Source of the DNA: an uncultured Bacteroidales bacterium
GTDB lineage: Bacteria > Bacteroidota > Bacteroidia > Bacteroidales > UBA932
NCBI GenBank assembly: GCA_927798505.1
Contig: CAKMNE010000078.1
Location: forward strand, 1-6,701
Direction: 5' to 3'
DNA length: 6,701 bases
Made by a program: the position numbers and the translations under genes. Positions 1 to 5,682 of this stretch are shown piece by piece. The notes under the pieces were generated by a model. The model did no database searches. It was not told the DNA's origin and saw only the letters and a program-made list of their open reading frames with translations. Within the stretch, counting starts at the first letter, position 1; the number at the start of each line of letters is the position of its first letter.

Positions 1-1249
1 TGAGGTTTCCGTTGATGCTGAAGCCGGTGCTGGCGTTGGTGAAGTCTTCGGAGAAGAGATATGGACAGCCCAGAGTTTCAGTTGTGATGAGAGCCTGCCC
101 GTCTATGCTCAAGGTGACGCTCTTTTGGATCAGCGCATTCTCGGACTCGTAAGTAATAATTATTTTTTTTCCGCTGAGCGAGAGATAGTTATCCTTGTTC
201 TCAAAGGCTATGTCGAGGCTTTGCCCTACGCTGAGCGTTGAGCCGTCCCTGTTGGCGAAAACAAGCTTGGGGCTGTCGGTTTCAGGCCAGTTGGAGCCGT
301 CCTCGAGGCTGAGAGTGATGCTTTGAAGATCTTCTCCAAGCAGGTTGTTTTCGTAGTTGAAACGCAGGCGGTAGAAGTCGTGCAGCTGGTTGGCGCGCAT
401 TGCTACGCTTGTCATATGCCCTGCCTTGAAGTCTCTGCCCGTCAGGACGAGAGGCTCGATGGTGGCGAATTTGTCCGAGCCGTAAAGGGTTATGGACATA
501 GTCTGCCCTTCGGCGTAGGCCTGGCTGGCAGGGATGATGGCAGCAAGGGCGAAGGAGCCTTCCGACAGGCTCAGTTCGTCCAGGATTATTTCAGTGGATG
601 GTGAGCTTATTTCCGAAATCGTGCCGGTGGCCGCATCGACTTTGATGGTTCCGGCTACCCTTTCGGGCAGGGTGAATTTGATTTTCTGCACCGGCTCTCC
701 GAGCAGGTCGCTGCCTTCCGGGATGAAGAACCTGAAGTAATGCAGTAGGGAACTCATCCTCAGACTCATAAGAGCCTTGTCATCTACAGGAAGGTTTTCA
801 TCAATGGATGTCAGTGCCCCGTGTGAGGCTTCGCCCCACAGTACGCAAGGCACGCTGCCCTGGTATTGCGCAGCACCGACGGTGTAGCAGGCAAGTCCGT
901 TTTCGAGAGTCTGGGCCTGAGGGTAGAGACAGCGGTAGATGTAGTTGTCCTCGGGCATCGGGGAGGGGAGCTGGGCGGTGAAGTAGGCCATTGGGCCATT
1001 GCAGGCGGCCAGTCTGAATGTGCTGGCGTCCAGTGCCGCGCCTCCTTGGGAATTCTCAGCCCAAACGCTGATCGCATCTCCCTCTTCCCAGGAGAGCATT
1101 GCGCTTTCCGCATCCAGGCTTACTTTGGTTGAGCCCACTCCAAATCCCACAGTCACAGGGCCTCTTTCAGGAATTGGAAGCGGTGTCTGTGTGCAGGAAA
1201 CTGCAAGAAGCAGAAATGCCGTTGCTTTGGCTGCAAGAGTGTTTTTCAT
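1..1249 (-). CDS. Fimbrillin-like surface lipoprotein, C-terminus cut by window edge
   Basis: The frame is open from the ATG at 1249 to the left edge (416 codons, no stop), so the C-terminus lies outside the window. The first 19 residues look like a lipoprotein signal peptide: a Lys near the start, a hydrophobic run (AFLLLAV) and a Cys at residue 19 in the context AVSC, a slightly weak lipobox. The protein should be lipidated and exposed on the outer membrane or periplasmic face. Residues about 32-60 carry a Val-Gly-Phe/Thr-Lys strand and then SWEEGDAISVW. Residues about 270-282 read GRDFKAGHMTSVA. Both resemble conserved pieces of the fimbrillin-like (FimA/Mfa) fold of Bacteroidales lipoproteins. 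Residues about 300-390 look like a second beta-rich domain. From about residue 399 (LFSEDF) a further domain begins, perhaps a jelly-roll adhesin or carbohydrate-binding module. The gene has its own promoter and seems independent of the hyp operon. The lipoprotein call is good; the fimbrillin relationship is moderate; the ligand is unknown. Confidence 0.8.
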   Translation of the reverse strand, partial: MKNTLAAKATAFLLLAVSCTQTPLPIPERGPVTVGFGVGSTKVSLDAESAMLSWEEGDAISVWAENSQGGAALDASTFRLAACNGPMAYFTAQLPSPMPEDNYIYRCLYPQAQTLENGLACYTVGAAQYQGSVPCVLWGEASHGALTSIDENLPVDDKALMSLRMSSLLHYFRFFIPEGSDLLGEPVQKIKFTLPERVAGTIKVDAATGTISEISSPSTEIILDELSLSEGSFALAAIIPASQAYAEGQTMSITLYGSDKFATIEPLVLTGRDFKAGHMTSVAMRANQLHDFYRLRFNYENNLLGEDLQSITLSLEDGSNWPETDSPKLVFANRDGSTLSVGQSLDIAFENKDNYLSLSGKKIIITYESENALIQKSVTLSIDGQALITTETLGCPYLFSEDFTNASTGFSINGNL

Positions 1250-1258
1250 CAAAATAAG

Positions 1259-1283
1259 CTTTGCGCGAAAATAGGGCGCAAAG
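1259..1283. repeat. 8-bp perfect inverted repeat over the lipoprotein -7 element
   Basis: CTTTGCGC (1259-1266) and GCGCAAAG (1276-1283) are perfect inverted copies separated by 9 nt. The right arm overlaps the -7 element and the left arm lies in the expected 5' leader, so the repeat straddles the predicted start site. It could be a repressor operator, or a hairpin at the very 5' end of the mRNA that affects its stability or translation. The repeat is seen directly; its role is inferred. Confidence 0.6.
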
Positions 1284-1310
1284 TTATTAAAGATGATTCT
1301 GAAAACCAAA
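1279..1310 (-). promoter_or_regulatory. Bacteroidota-type promoter of the lipoprotein gene
   Basis: Read on the minus strand, TTTG (1310-1307) is followed by a 20-nt spacer and TAACTTTG (1286-1279). This matches exactly the primary sigma-factor promoter known for Bacteroidota (-33 TTTG, about 19-21 nt, -7 TAnnTTTG). Transcription would start near 1272-1274, giving a leader of about 25 nt before the ATG at 1249. The leader has no Shine-Dalgarno sequence, as is normal in this phylum. Confidence 0.75.
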
Positions 1311-1332
1311 TCATCGGCTTTACAGAATCATC
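1292..1332 (-). terminator. 10-bp inverted repeat: candidate terminator of the hyp operon, or operator
   Basis: GATGATTCTG (1292-1301) and CAGAATCATC (1323-1332) are perfect 10-bp inverted copies with a 21-nt loop. Read on the minus strand, the second arm is followed by the T-rich stretch TTTAATAACTTT, about 50 nt after the stop of the last operon gene. That is compatible with an intrinsic terminator, although the stem is only 40% GC and the T tract is broken. A further AATCATC copy in the loop (1309-1315) could pair with GATGATT (1292-1298) instead. The repeat also encloses the -33 element of the lipoprotein promoter, so it may serve as a protein-binding site. Confidence 0.45.
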
Positions 1333-1351
1333 CCTGTATGTACACCCGTGC

Positions 1352-1364
1352 GGCCGGAGCGGCC
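1352..1364. repeat. Small GC-rich hairpin after the hyp operon
   Basis: GGCCG (1352-1356), a 3-nt loop, and CGGCC (1360-1364) form a short but strong stem 20 nt beyond the TAG of the 108-residue membrane protein gene. No T run follows on either strand, so it is not a standard intrinsic terminator by itself. It could protect the 3' end of the operon mRNA or cause pausing ahead of the larger repeat at 1292-1332. Confidence 0.4.
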
Positions 1365-1383
1365 AGCTTTGAGACTCTCCGCG

Positions 1384-1710
1384 CTAGGCTTTGGCTGGTT
1401 TGCGCTCGCGAAGAAGCGCCCAGATTGCCCATACGGCTGTGATAGCCAGGGACATAGGCACTCCGACCGTGAGCAGTTCTCTAAGGAAGGCGCTTCCTCC
1501 GCCCACTTCGGTAAGTGCCGTGAAGAAAGGATACTGCCAGGTAACCTCTCCGTTGATGATATGGTCCACAATCAGCATAACGCTGCCTCCCCAGAGCATC
1601 TTTTCCAGGGCCGGGACATTGCGTTTCAGAACGCCGCCGCTCACGCCGGAGCATTTACGGTAAACTGTGGTGGCAACTGCCTGTGCCAGCGGTACTAAAA
1701 AACAACACAT
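1384..1710 (-). CDS. Small membrane protein, last gene of the hyp operon
   Basis: The 108-residue product starts at the ATG at 1710, only 3 bp after the hypA stop, and ends with TAG at 1384-1386. I see two to three hydrophobic stretches: residues about 2-17 (CCFLVPLAQAVATTVY), 38-52 (around MLWGGSVMLIVDH) and 80-100 (TVGVPMSLAITAVWAIWALL). A basic tail, RERKPAKA, follows, as expected for a cytoplasmic end. I know no enzymatic motif. Polar residues inside or next to the hydrophobic segments (Asp49, His50, Glu68) could have a functional role. Tight packing behind hypA suggests it belongs to the same system, perhaps as a membrane anchor or a partner of the oxidoreductase. The opposite-strand reading over the same bases gives a Cys/His/Arg-rich protein without family features and is not favoured. 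The function is unknown. Confidence 0.75.
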   Translation of the reverse strand: MCCFLVPLAQAVATTVYRKCSGVSGGVLKRNVPALEKMLWGGSVMLIVDHIINGEVTWQYPFFTALTEVGGGSAFLRELLTVGVPMSLAITAVWAIWALLRERKPAKA

Positions 1711-1713
1711 ATT

Positions 1714-2058
1714 CTAAATTGCTTCAATTTCTAAAATTTCAACTTCATTTCCCCTGAGCAGCCAGGTGTTGCCGCTGCCGCAATGCGGGCAGGTCTTGCC
1801 GTGGGCCACAGTGGGGTATTCGCTCTTGCAGTCGTCACACCATGTGACCGCGTCGAGCATCTTTATTTCAAGTTTACAGCCTTGAAAGCCTTCTTCCTTA
1901 GAGACAGCCCAATTCCAGCAGTCTTCAAGGTAGTAGGGAACGACGGTCGAAACTTCGCCTATATTCATAACTACCTTGGAGACTTTGCTGCAATTGTTCT
2001 CCTGCATGGCTTTCTTTACTTCCTTTATTATATGGAAGACAATGCCAAGTTCGTGCAT
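1714..2058 (-). CDS. hypA: HypA, nickel insertion protein for hydrogenase maturation
   Basis: This cytoplasmic metallochaperone, 114 residues (normal family length), passes nickel to the large subunit of [NiFe]-hydrogenase together with HypB. The N-terminus begins MHELGIV; the MHE triad with His2 is the known nickel site, which makes the start at 2058 secure. Four cysteines form the structural zinc site: Cys74 and Cys77 (CDDC), Cys90 and Cys93 (CPHC). The stretch around residues 29-50 (VVMNIGEVSTVVPYYLED) fits the family pattern of a G-E-x-S motif followed by a helix. The ATG lies 4 bp beyond the stop of the Fe-S flavoprotein gene, so any ribosome-binding signal is inside that gene. In many genomes hypA sits next to hypB; here a 2.8-kb oxidoreductase gene separates them. 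The target enzyme is not in this window. Confidence 0.95.
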   Translation of the reverse strand: MHELGIVFHIIKEVKKAMQENNCSKVSKVVMNIGEVSTVVPYYLEDCWNWAVSKEEGFQGCKLEIKMLDAVTWCDDCKSEYPTVAHGKTCPHCGSGNTWLLRGNEVEILEIEAI

Positions 2059-2062
2059 GGGA

Positions 2063-4897
2063 TCAACTCTGCTTCTTCTTGACCATCATCTTCACGCCGC
2101 GCTTGATCACGTAAGGCAGCAGGGCTCCGACCTTGTCTTCGGACTTGACCATGGTGCTGCACTCAGGATGTTCGCGGTAGAGGTGGATGGCATCGAACCC
2201 GCAGTTGGTGGTACATAGTCCACAACCTATGCAACGGTTCTCGTCCACGATGGATGCGCCGCAGCTCAGGCACCTGGCTGTTTCCTTGCGAACCTGCTCC
2301 TCGGTGAAGCAGAGCTGGTACTCCTTGAAAGCGTTGTCCGGATTGCTGTGTCCCGGCTCCTGGCGTGAGGAGTTGTCATAGGACTCCACAAAAATGTCGT
2401 CCTTGTTGAGCTCTATGAAGTCCCTGCGGTTGCGGCCTATGGTCATGTGGCCGTGCTGCACGTAGCGGTGCAGGGATTCTGCAGCCTCCTTTCCCGTTGC
2501 AATCGCGTCGATTGCGAACTTAGGTCCGGTGAGACAGTCTCCTCCGACGAAGATGTCCTCCTGAGCGGTCTGCAGGGTGAGCTTGTCTCCAATAGGACAA
2601 TTGCCGCGGCCGAACTCGACCTTGCTGCCTTCGAACAGGGCTCCGCTGCTGATGGCCTGGCCTATCGCGAAGATGACCATATCGGCATCGAGAGTGAGCA
2701 ACTGCTGCTCATCGTAAGTAGGGGCGAACCTGTGCTCGGCGTTGAACACGCTGGTGCATTTCTTGAAGACCACTCCGCTGACCTTGCCGTCCGCTGTGAG
2801 CACCTCCTTAGGGCCCCAAGCCGGGTTGATTACCACTCCGTCCTCGCGGGCCTCAGCTCGCTCGGCAGGTGAGGCAGGCATAATGTCCTCGGTTTCAAGC
2901 GAAAGCATGGTGACTTCGCTGGCTCCGCTACGAAGGGCGACGCGGGCTGCGTCAATGGCCACATTGCCTCCGCCGACCACTATGACCTTGCCGCTGAGCT
3001 TGCGCTGTCCGCAGTTGGCCTCATGCAGGAAGTCAATGGCAGTGGTCACGCCCTCTGCGTCTTGACCAGGAATGCCCGGAAGGCGTCCACCCTGGCAGCC
3101 TATTGCCACATAGAATGCTTTGTAACCCTGTGCGCGCAGCTCGTCAAGGGTGATGTCCTTGCCCACTTCCACGCCTGTGCGAATCTCCACGCCGATTTCG
3201 CGCATTATGTCGATTTCTGCGTCGATGACCTTCTTGTCGAGCTTGTAGGACGGGATACCATAGCGAAGCATTCCGCCCGGCTCAGGATTCTTCTCGAAGA
3301 CGGTAGGGTAGTAGCCCATGGTTGCGAGGTAGTAGGCGCAGCTAAGTCCTGAAGGGCCGCCTCCGATGACGGCAATCTTCTCCTTCCAGCGGCCGCGGTT
3401 TGACGCTACCACAATCTCCGGAACGAAGCGCTTGTCAGCGTGCAGGTCCTGCGCCGCGATGGAGCGCTTTACCTCGTCAATGGCCAGGGCTGTGGCTATG
3501 GTACCGCGCGTGCACGCATCCTCGCAGCGGCGGTTGCATATGCGTCCGCAGACTGCAGGGAACGGGTTCTCGCGCTTGATGAGTTCGAGGGCCTCGGTGT
3601 ACTTGCCTTCGGCCGCCTTCTTCAGGTAGCCCTGAACGGCTATATGCGCAGGGCAGGCCGTCTTGCAAGGCGCCGTACCGCTAGGGTAGCAGTTGATGCG
3701 GTTGCGGTCGCGGTAGTCCTCGTTCCACATGTGCGGGCCCCACTTGGTGGTGTCAGGCAGCACCTGCTTCGGGTACTGCTGCTCTCCGTGCTTGGTGCAG
3801 AGCTTCTGTCCGAGCTTCACGGCTCCGGCAGGGCAGTACTCCACGCATCGGCCGCAGGCAACGCATTTCTTCTTGTCCACCCTTGCGACATAGGCGCTTC
3901 GGCTCATGTTAGGGGTGTTGAAGAGCTGCGAAGTGCGCAGGGCGTTGCATATCTTGACGTTGCAGTTGCATATCGCGAAAATCTTGCCCTCGCCGTCGAT
4001 ATTGGTGATCTGATGGACATAGCCGTTGTCCTCGGCGCGCTTGAAGATGGCCATGGCCTCTTCGTAGCTGATGGCGCGGCCACGTCCGGTCTCGCGGCAG
4101 TAGTCCGCCATGTCGCCAACGGCGATGCACCAGTCCTCGTAGTCGTCGGCGCAGCCTTCGTCCAGCTTCTTGCGTCCGTAGCGGCAGGAGCATATGGATG
4201 CGCCTATATGGCCTTCGTACCTTTTGAGCCAGTAGGAAATGTGCTCTATGTCAATGGATTGGTTCTCCATCGAAATGGCCTTCTCCACAGGGATGACGTG
4301 CATTCCGATTCCGGCTCCTCCCGGAGGAACCATGGCGGTCACGTGCTCCAGAGGCAGGAAGGTCATCCTCTCGAAGAACATGGCAAGCTCCGGATGGCGG
4401 TCCATCAGGTCTGTGTTCATGTTGGTGTACTCCGCCGATCCCGGTACAAAGAGCGGAACCCAGTACTCGCGGTCCTCCCTGTTGTAGCTCGTCCCCTTGA
4501 CAGGGCCATCCTTGGTATATTTGTCGCCGTAGTCGTATTCCAGCATTCCGAAATACGAGAGCTGATCGAGCAGTTTGTCGAATTCTTCGTCAGTTTCAGT
4601 GTAGTGTTTCTTGCGGTTCCACTCTACAAGCTGGCGATATGGACGGTGTTCGCGCACCGTCATAGCCTTTTTGGACACCACGTCAAGCAACAGGTCGAGC
4701 GCAGCCTCCCTGGTCTTGGCGTCCATCTCGTCCTCGAAGATGCACGCCAGTCCCCAGTACTCCGGGTCATCGGTGGTCACACCTTTGATTTTTGCCGGTA
4801 TACGGTCTGTTACCTTGGTGACGAATTTCAGAAGCTTGGGATTAGGATTTGCATCTCCCTTGTGTTTGGGAATGAATTTCTTTGAGATCTCAGGCAT
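2063..4897 (-). CDS. GltD/NfnB-like NAD(P)-FAD oxidoreductase with extra Fe-S domains
   Basis: A 944-residue electron-transfer flavoprotein, probably cytoplasmic. Residues 1-230 are a poorly recognised region, partly helical. Residues 236-317 hold a Cys-rich segment (C236, C238, C249, C257, C267, C310, C312, C317) of the CSCR...CNCN type seen in anaerobe ferredoxin-fusion proteins. A [4Fe-4S] ferredoxin motif follows (C345, C348, C351, C355). Next is the GltD/dihydropyrimidine-dehydrogenase-type double-cluster domain (C403, C411, C415, C450, C454, C458, C462). The FAD Rossmann motif is GGGPSG at 512-517, the NAD(P) site is VGGGNVAIDAAR at 641-652, and the closing FAD motif is VGGD at 784-787. 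A C-terminal ferredoxin motif (C889, C892, C895, C899) is preceded by C876/C879. It should move electrons between NAD(P)H and ferredoxin-like carriers. No glutamate synthase large subunit is nearby, so a glutamate synthase role is unlikely. Substrate and partner are unknown. Confidence 0.9.
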   Translation of the reverse strand: MPEISKKFIPKHKGDANPNPKLLKFVTKVTDRIPAKIKGVTTDDPEYWGLACIFEDEMDAKTREAALDLLLDVVSKKAMTVREHRPYRQLVEWNRKKHYTETDEEFDKLLDQLSYFGMLEYDYGDKYTKDGPVKGTSYNREDREYWVPLFVPGSAEYTNMNTDLMDRHPELAMFFERMTFLPLEHVTAMVPPGGAGIGMHVIPVEKAISMENQSIDIEHISYWLKRYEGHIGASICSCRYGRKKLDEGCADDYEDWCIAVGDMADYCRETGRGRAISYEEAMAIFKRAEDNGYVHQITNIDGEGKIFAICNCNVKICNALRTSQLFNTPNMSRSAYVARVDKKKCVACGRCVEYCPAGAVKLGQKLCTKHGEQQYPKQVLPDTTKWGPHMWNEDYRDRNRINCYPSGTAPCKTACPAHIAVQGYLKKAAEGKYTEALELIKRENPFPAVCGRICNRRCEDACTRGTIATALAIDEVKRSIAAQDLHADKRFVPEIVVASNRGRWKEKIAVIGGGPSGLSCAYYLATMGYYPTVFEKNPEPGGMLRYGIPSYKLDKKVIDAEIDIMREIGVEIRTGVEVGKDITLDELRAQGYKAFYVAIGCQGGRLPGIPGQDAEGVTTAIDFLHEANCGQRKLSGKVIVVGGGNVAIDAARVALRSGASEVTMLSLETEDIMPASPAERAEAREDGVVINPAWGPKEVLTADGKVSGVVFKKCTSVFNAEHRFAPTYDEQQLLTLDADMVIFAIGQAISSGALFEGSKVEFGRGNCPIGDKLTLQTAQEDIFVGGDCLTGPKFAIDAIATGKEAAESLHRYVQHGHMTIGRNRRDFIELNKDDIFVESYDNSSRQEPGHSNPDNAFKEYQLCFTEEQVRKETARCLSCGASIVDENRCIGCGLCTTNCGFDAIHLYREHPECSTMVKSEDKVGALLPYVIKRGVKMMVKKKQS

Positions 4898-4916
4898 AAG
4901 TATTATTGATTAGCAG

Positions 4917-5585
4917 TTAGTTTTTCCATAGGGCCACTTCTTCGAGCAGCCAATTTGCAAAGCTGTCCACGCCTTCGCCAGTGCGGGCGCAAATCGGGAA
5001 CACTTTTGCGGCAGGGTTTCTCATGGCTATGTACTCGCGGCATTTGTCCATGTCGAAATCGAAATACGGAAGCACGTCCGTCTTGTTTATCAGCACCACG
5101 TCGCAGATGGAAAACATCAGAGGGTACTTCAGAGGCTTGTCGTGGCCTTCAGGGACAGAGAGTATCATGGCGTTGCGCACGGCTCCGGTATCGAATTCGG
5201 CGGGGCAGACGAGGTTGCCCACATTTTCGAGTATCGCAAGGTCCAGCCCTTCCGAAAGGTTGTCCAGGCCCTGGCGGGTCATCTCGGCGTCCAGATGGCA
5301 CATGCCTCCGGTGTGAAGCTGAATGGATTCGATTCCAGTAGCTTCCTTGATTTTGATTGCGTCCACATCGGAATCGATGTCGGCTTCCATCACCGCTACC
5401 TTGATTTTGTCTTTGATGGCATTGATGGTGGCAATCAGGGTGGTGGTCTTGCCGCTGCCAGGCGAGGACATCAGGTTAAGCAGAAACACCCCTTTCTTTT
5501 TGAGTTCCGCCCTGAGCTCGTCGGCCTCGCGTCCATTCTCCTCAAATATGCTTTTTTTGATTTCTATGACTTTTACTTTTTCCAT
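4917..5585 (-). CDS. hypB: HypB, GTPase for nickel insertion
   Basis: This GTPase works with HypA to load nickel into [NiFe]-hydrogenase and occasionally other nickel enzymes. The chosen start at 5585 gives 222 residues. The Walker A loop SSPGSGKTT spans residues 40-48. EADIDSDVDA (67-76) follows, with the Asp residues expected in switch I. The conserved Cys-His metal site is in GGMCHLDA (C96, H97), and ENVGNLVCPAEFDTG (120-134) contains the family Cys127. The guanine-specificity motif is NKTD at 167-170. The protein lacks both the N-terminal CxxCGC nickel site of the E. coli type and the His-rich stretch of the nickel-storing type, so it is a minimal HypB. A longer reading from 5639 adds 18 residues without family similarity and covers the divergent promoter. 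It is the first gene of the minus-strand operon, 19 bp ahead of the Fe-S flavoprotein gene. Confidence 0.95.
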   Translation of the reverse strand: MEKVKVIEIKKSIFEENGREADELRAELKKKGVFLLNLMSSPGSGKTTTLIATINAIKDKIKVAVMEADIDSDVDAIKIKEATGIESIQLHTGGMCHLDAEMTRQGLDNLSEGLDLAILENVGNLVCPAEFDTGAVRNAMILSVPEGHDKPLKYPLMFSICDVVLINKTDVLPYFDFDMDKCREYIAMRNPAAKVFPICARTGEGVDSFANWLLEEVALWKN

Positions 5586-5620
5586 AATTTTTAATTTCCG
5601 AGCACTAAGATAATGAATAA

Positions 5621-5652
5621 TTTGCATATTAGGGAGCATATTCTTAATTTTG
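5621..5652 (+). promoter_or_regulatory. Bacteroidota-type promoter of the DUF5692 gene
   Basis: TTTG (5621-5624), a 20-nt spacer and TAATTTTG (5645-5652) match exactly the Bacteroidota consensus TTTG, 19-21 nt, TAnnTTTG. Transcription would start near 5658, leaving a leader of about 25 nt. That leader is A/T-rich and lacks a Shine-Dalgarno sequence, as is typical for the phylum. The spacing is identical to that of the lipoprotein promoter at 1279-1310. Confidence 0.78.
5624..5642. repeat. 7-bp direct repeat GCATATT in the promoter spacer
   Basis: GCATATT occurs at 5624-5630 and again at 5636-5642, separated by AGGGA, a start-to-start distance of 12 bp. Both copies lie almost entirely between the -33 and -7 elements of the rightward promoter and about 40-60 bp upstream of hypB. 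Such a position suits a regulator that controls the DUF5692 gene, the hypB operon or both. The repeat is seen directly; regulator binding is inferred. Confidence 0.5.
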
Positions 5653-5682
5653 TTGAGAAATTAAAAACTAACCAATTCAATT

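Larger units (their letters stand above)
1384..5585 (-). other. Four-gene operon: hypB, Fe-S flavoprotein, hypA, membrane protein
   Basis: Four same-strand genes follow one another with gaps of 19, 4 and 3 bp, and no promoter-sized space lies between them, so they are very likely co-transcribed from upstream of hypB. I found no canonical promoter for it: the 97 bp upstream of hypB contain no TTTG on the minus strand. The best -7-like string there is TATCTTAG (5612-5605), one mismatch from TAnnTTTG but without a -33 partner. The operon may depend on an alternative sigma factor or an activator. The 10-bp inverted repeat at 1292-1332 may end it. Confidence 0.8.

Noticed and set aside
811..1113. 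Minus-strand open frame of 100 codons inside the lipoprotein gene
   Set aside because: It is a different frame from the 416-codon frame that starts with a lipoprotein signal peptide and a proper promoter. Its product is Pro/Ser/Arg-rich and looks like a shadow.
1348..1698. Plus-strand open frame of 116 codons opposite the small membrane protein
   Set aside because: Its composition is polar and rich in Cys, His and Arg, with no family features. The minus-strand reading has membrane segments and sits 3 bp behind hypA in an operon.
3440..4885. Plus-strand open frame of 481 codons antisense to the Fe-S flavoprotein
   Set aside because: It lies wholly inside a gene with clear FAD, NAD(P) and Fe-S motifs. 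Its product is an Ala/Val/Arg-rich string without domains, as expected for the antisense reading of GC-rich codons.
2063..4897. Calling the flavoprotein the glutamate synthase small subunit (gltD)
   Set aside because: The core resembles GltD, but the protein is about twice as long, has additional ferredoxin domains, and lies between hypB and hypA with no gltB nearby.
5605..5612. TATCTTAG as the -7 element of a hypB promoter
   Set aside because: It has one mismatch to TAnnTTTG and no TTTG at the required distance, so it is not strong enough to annotate.
4917..5639. Longer HypB start at 5639
   Set aside because: The 18 extra residues do not resemble HypB. They would require coding sequence across the intergenic region and most of the divergent promoter, while the ATG at 5585 gives the standard HypB N-terminus.
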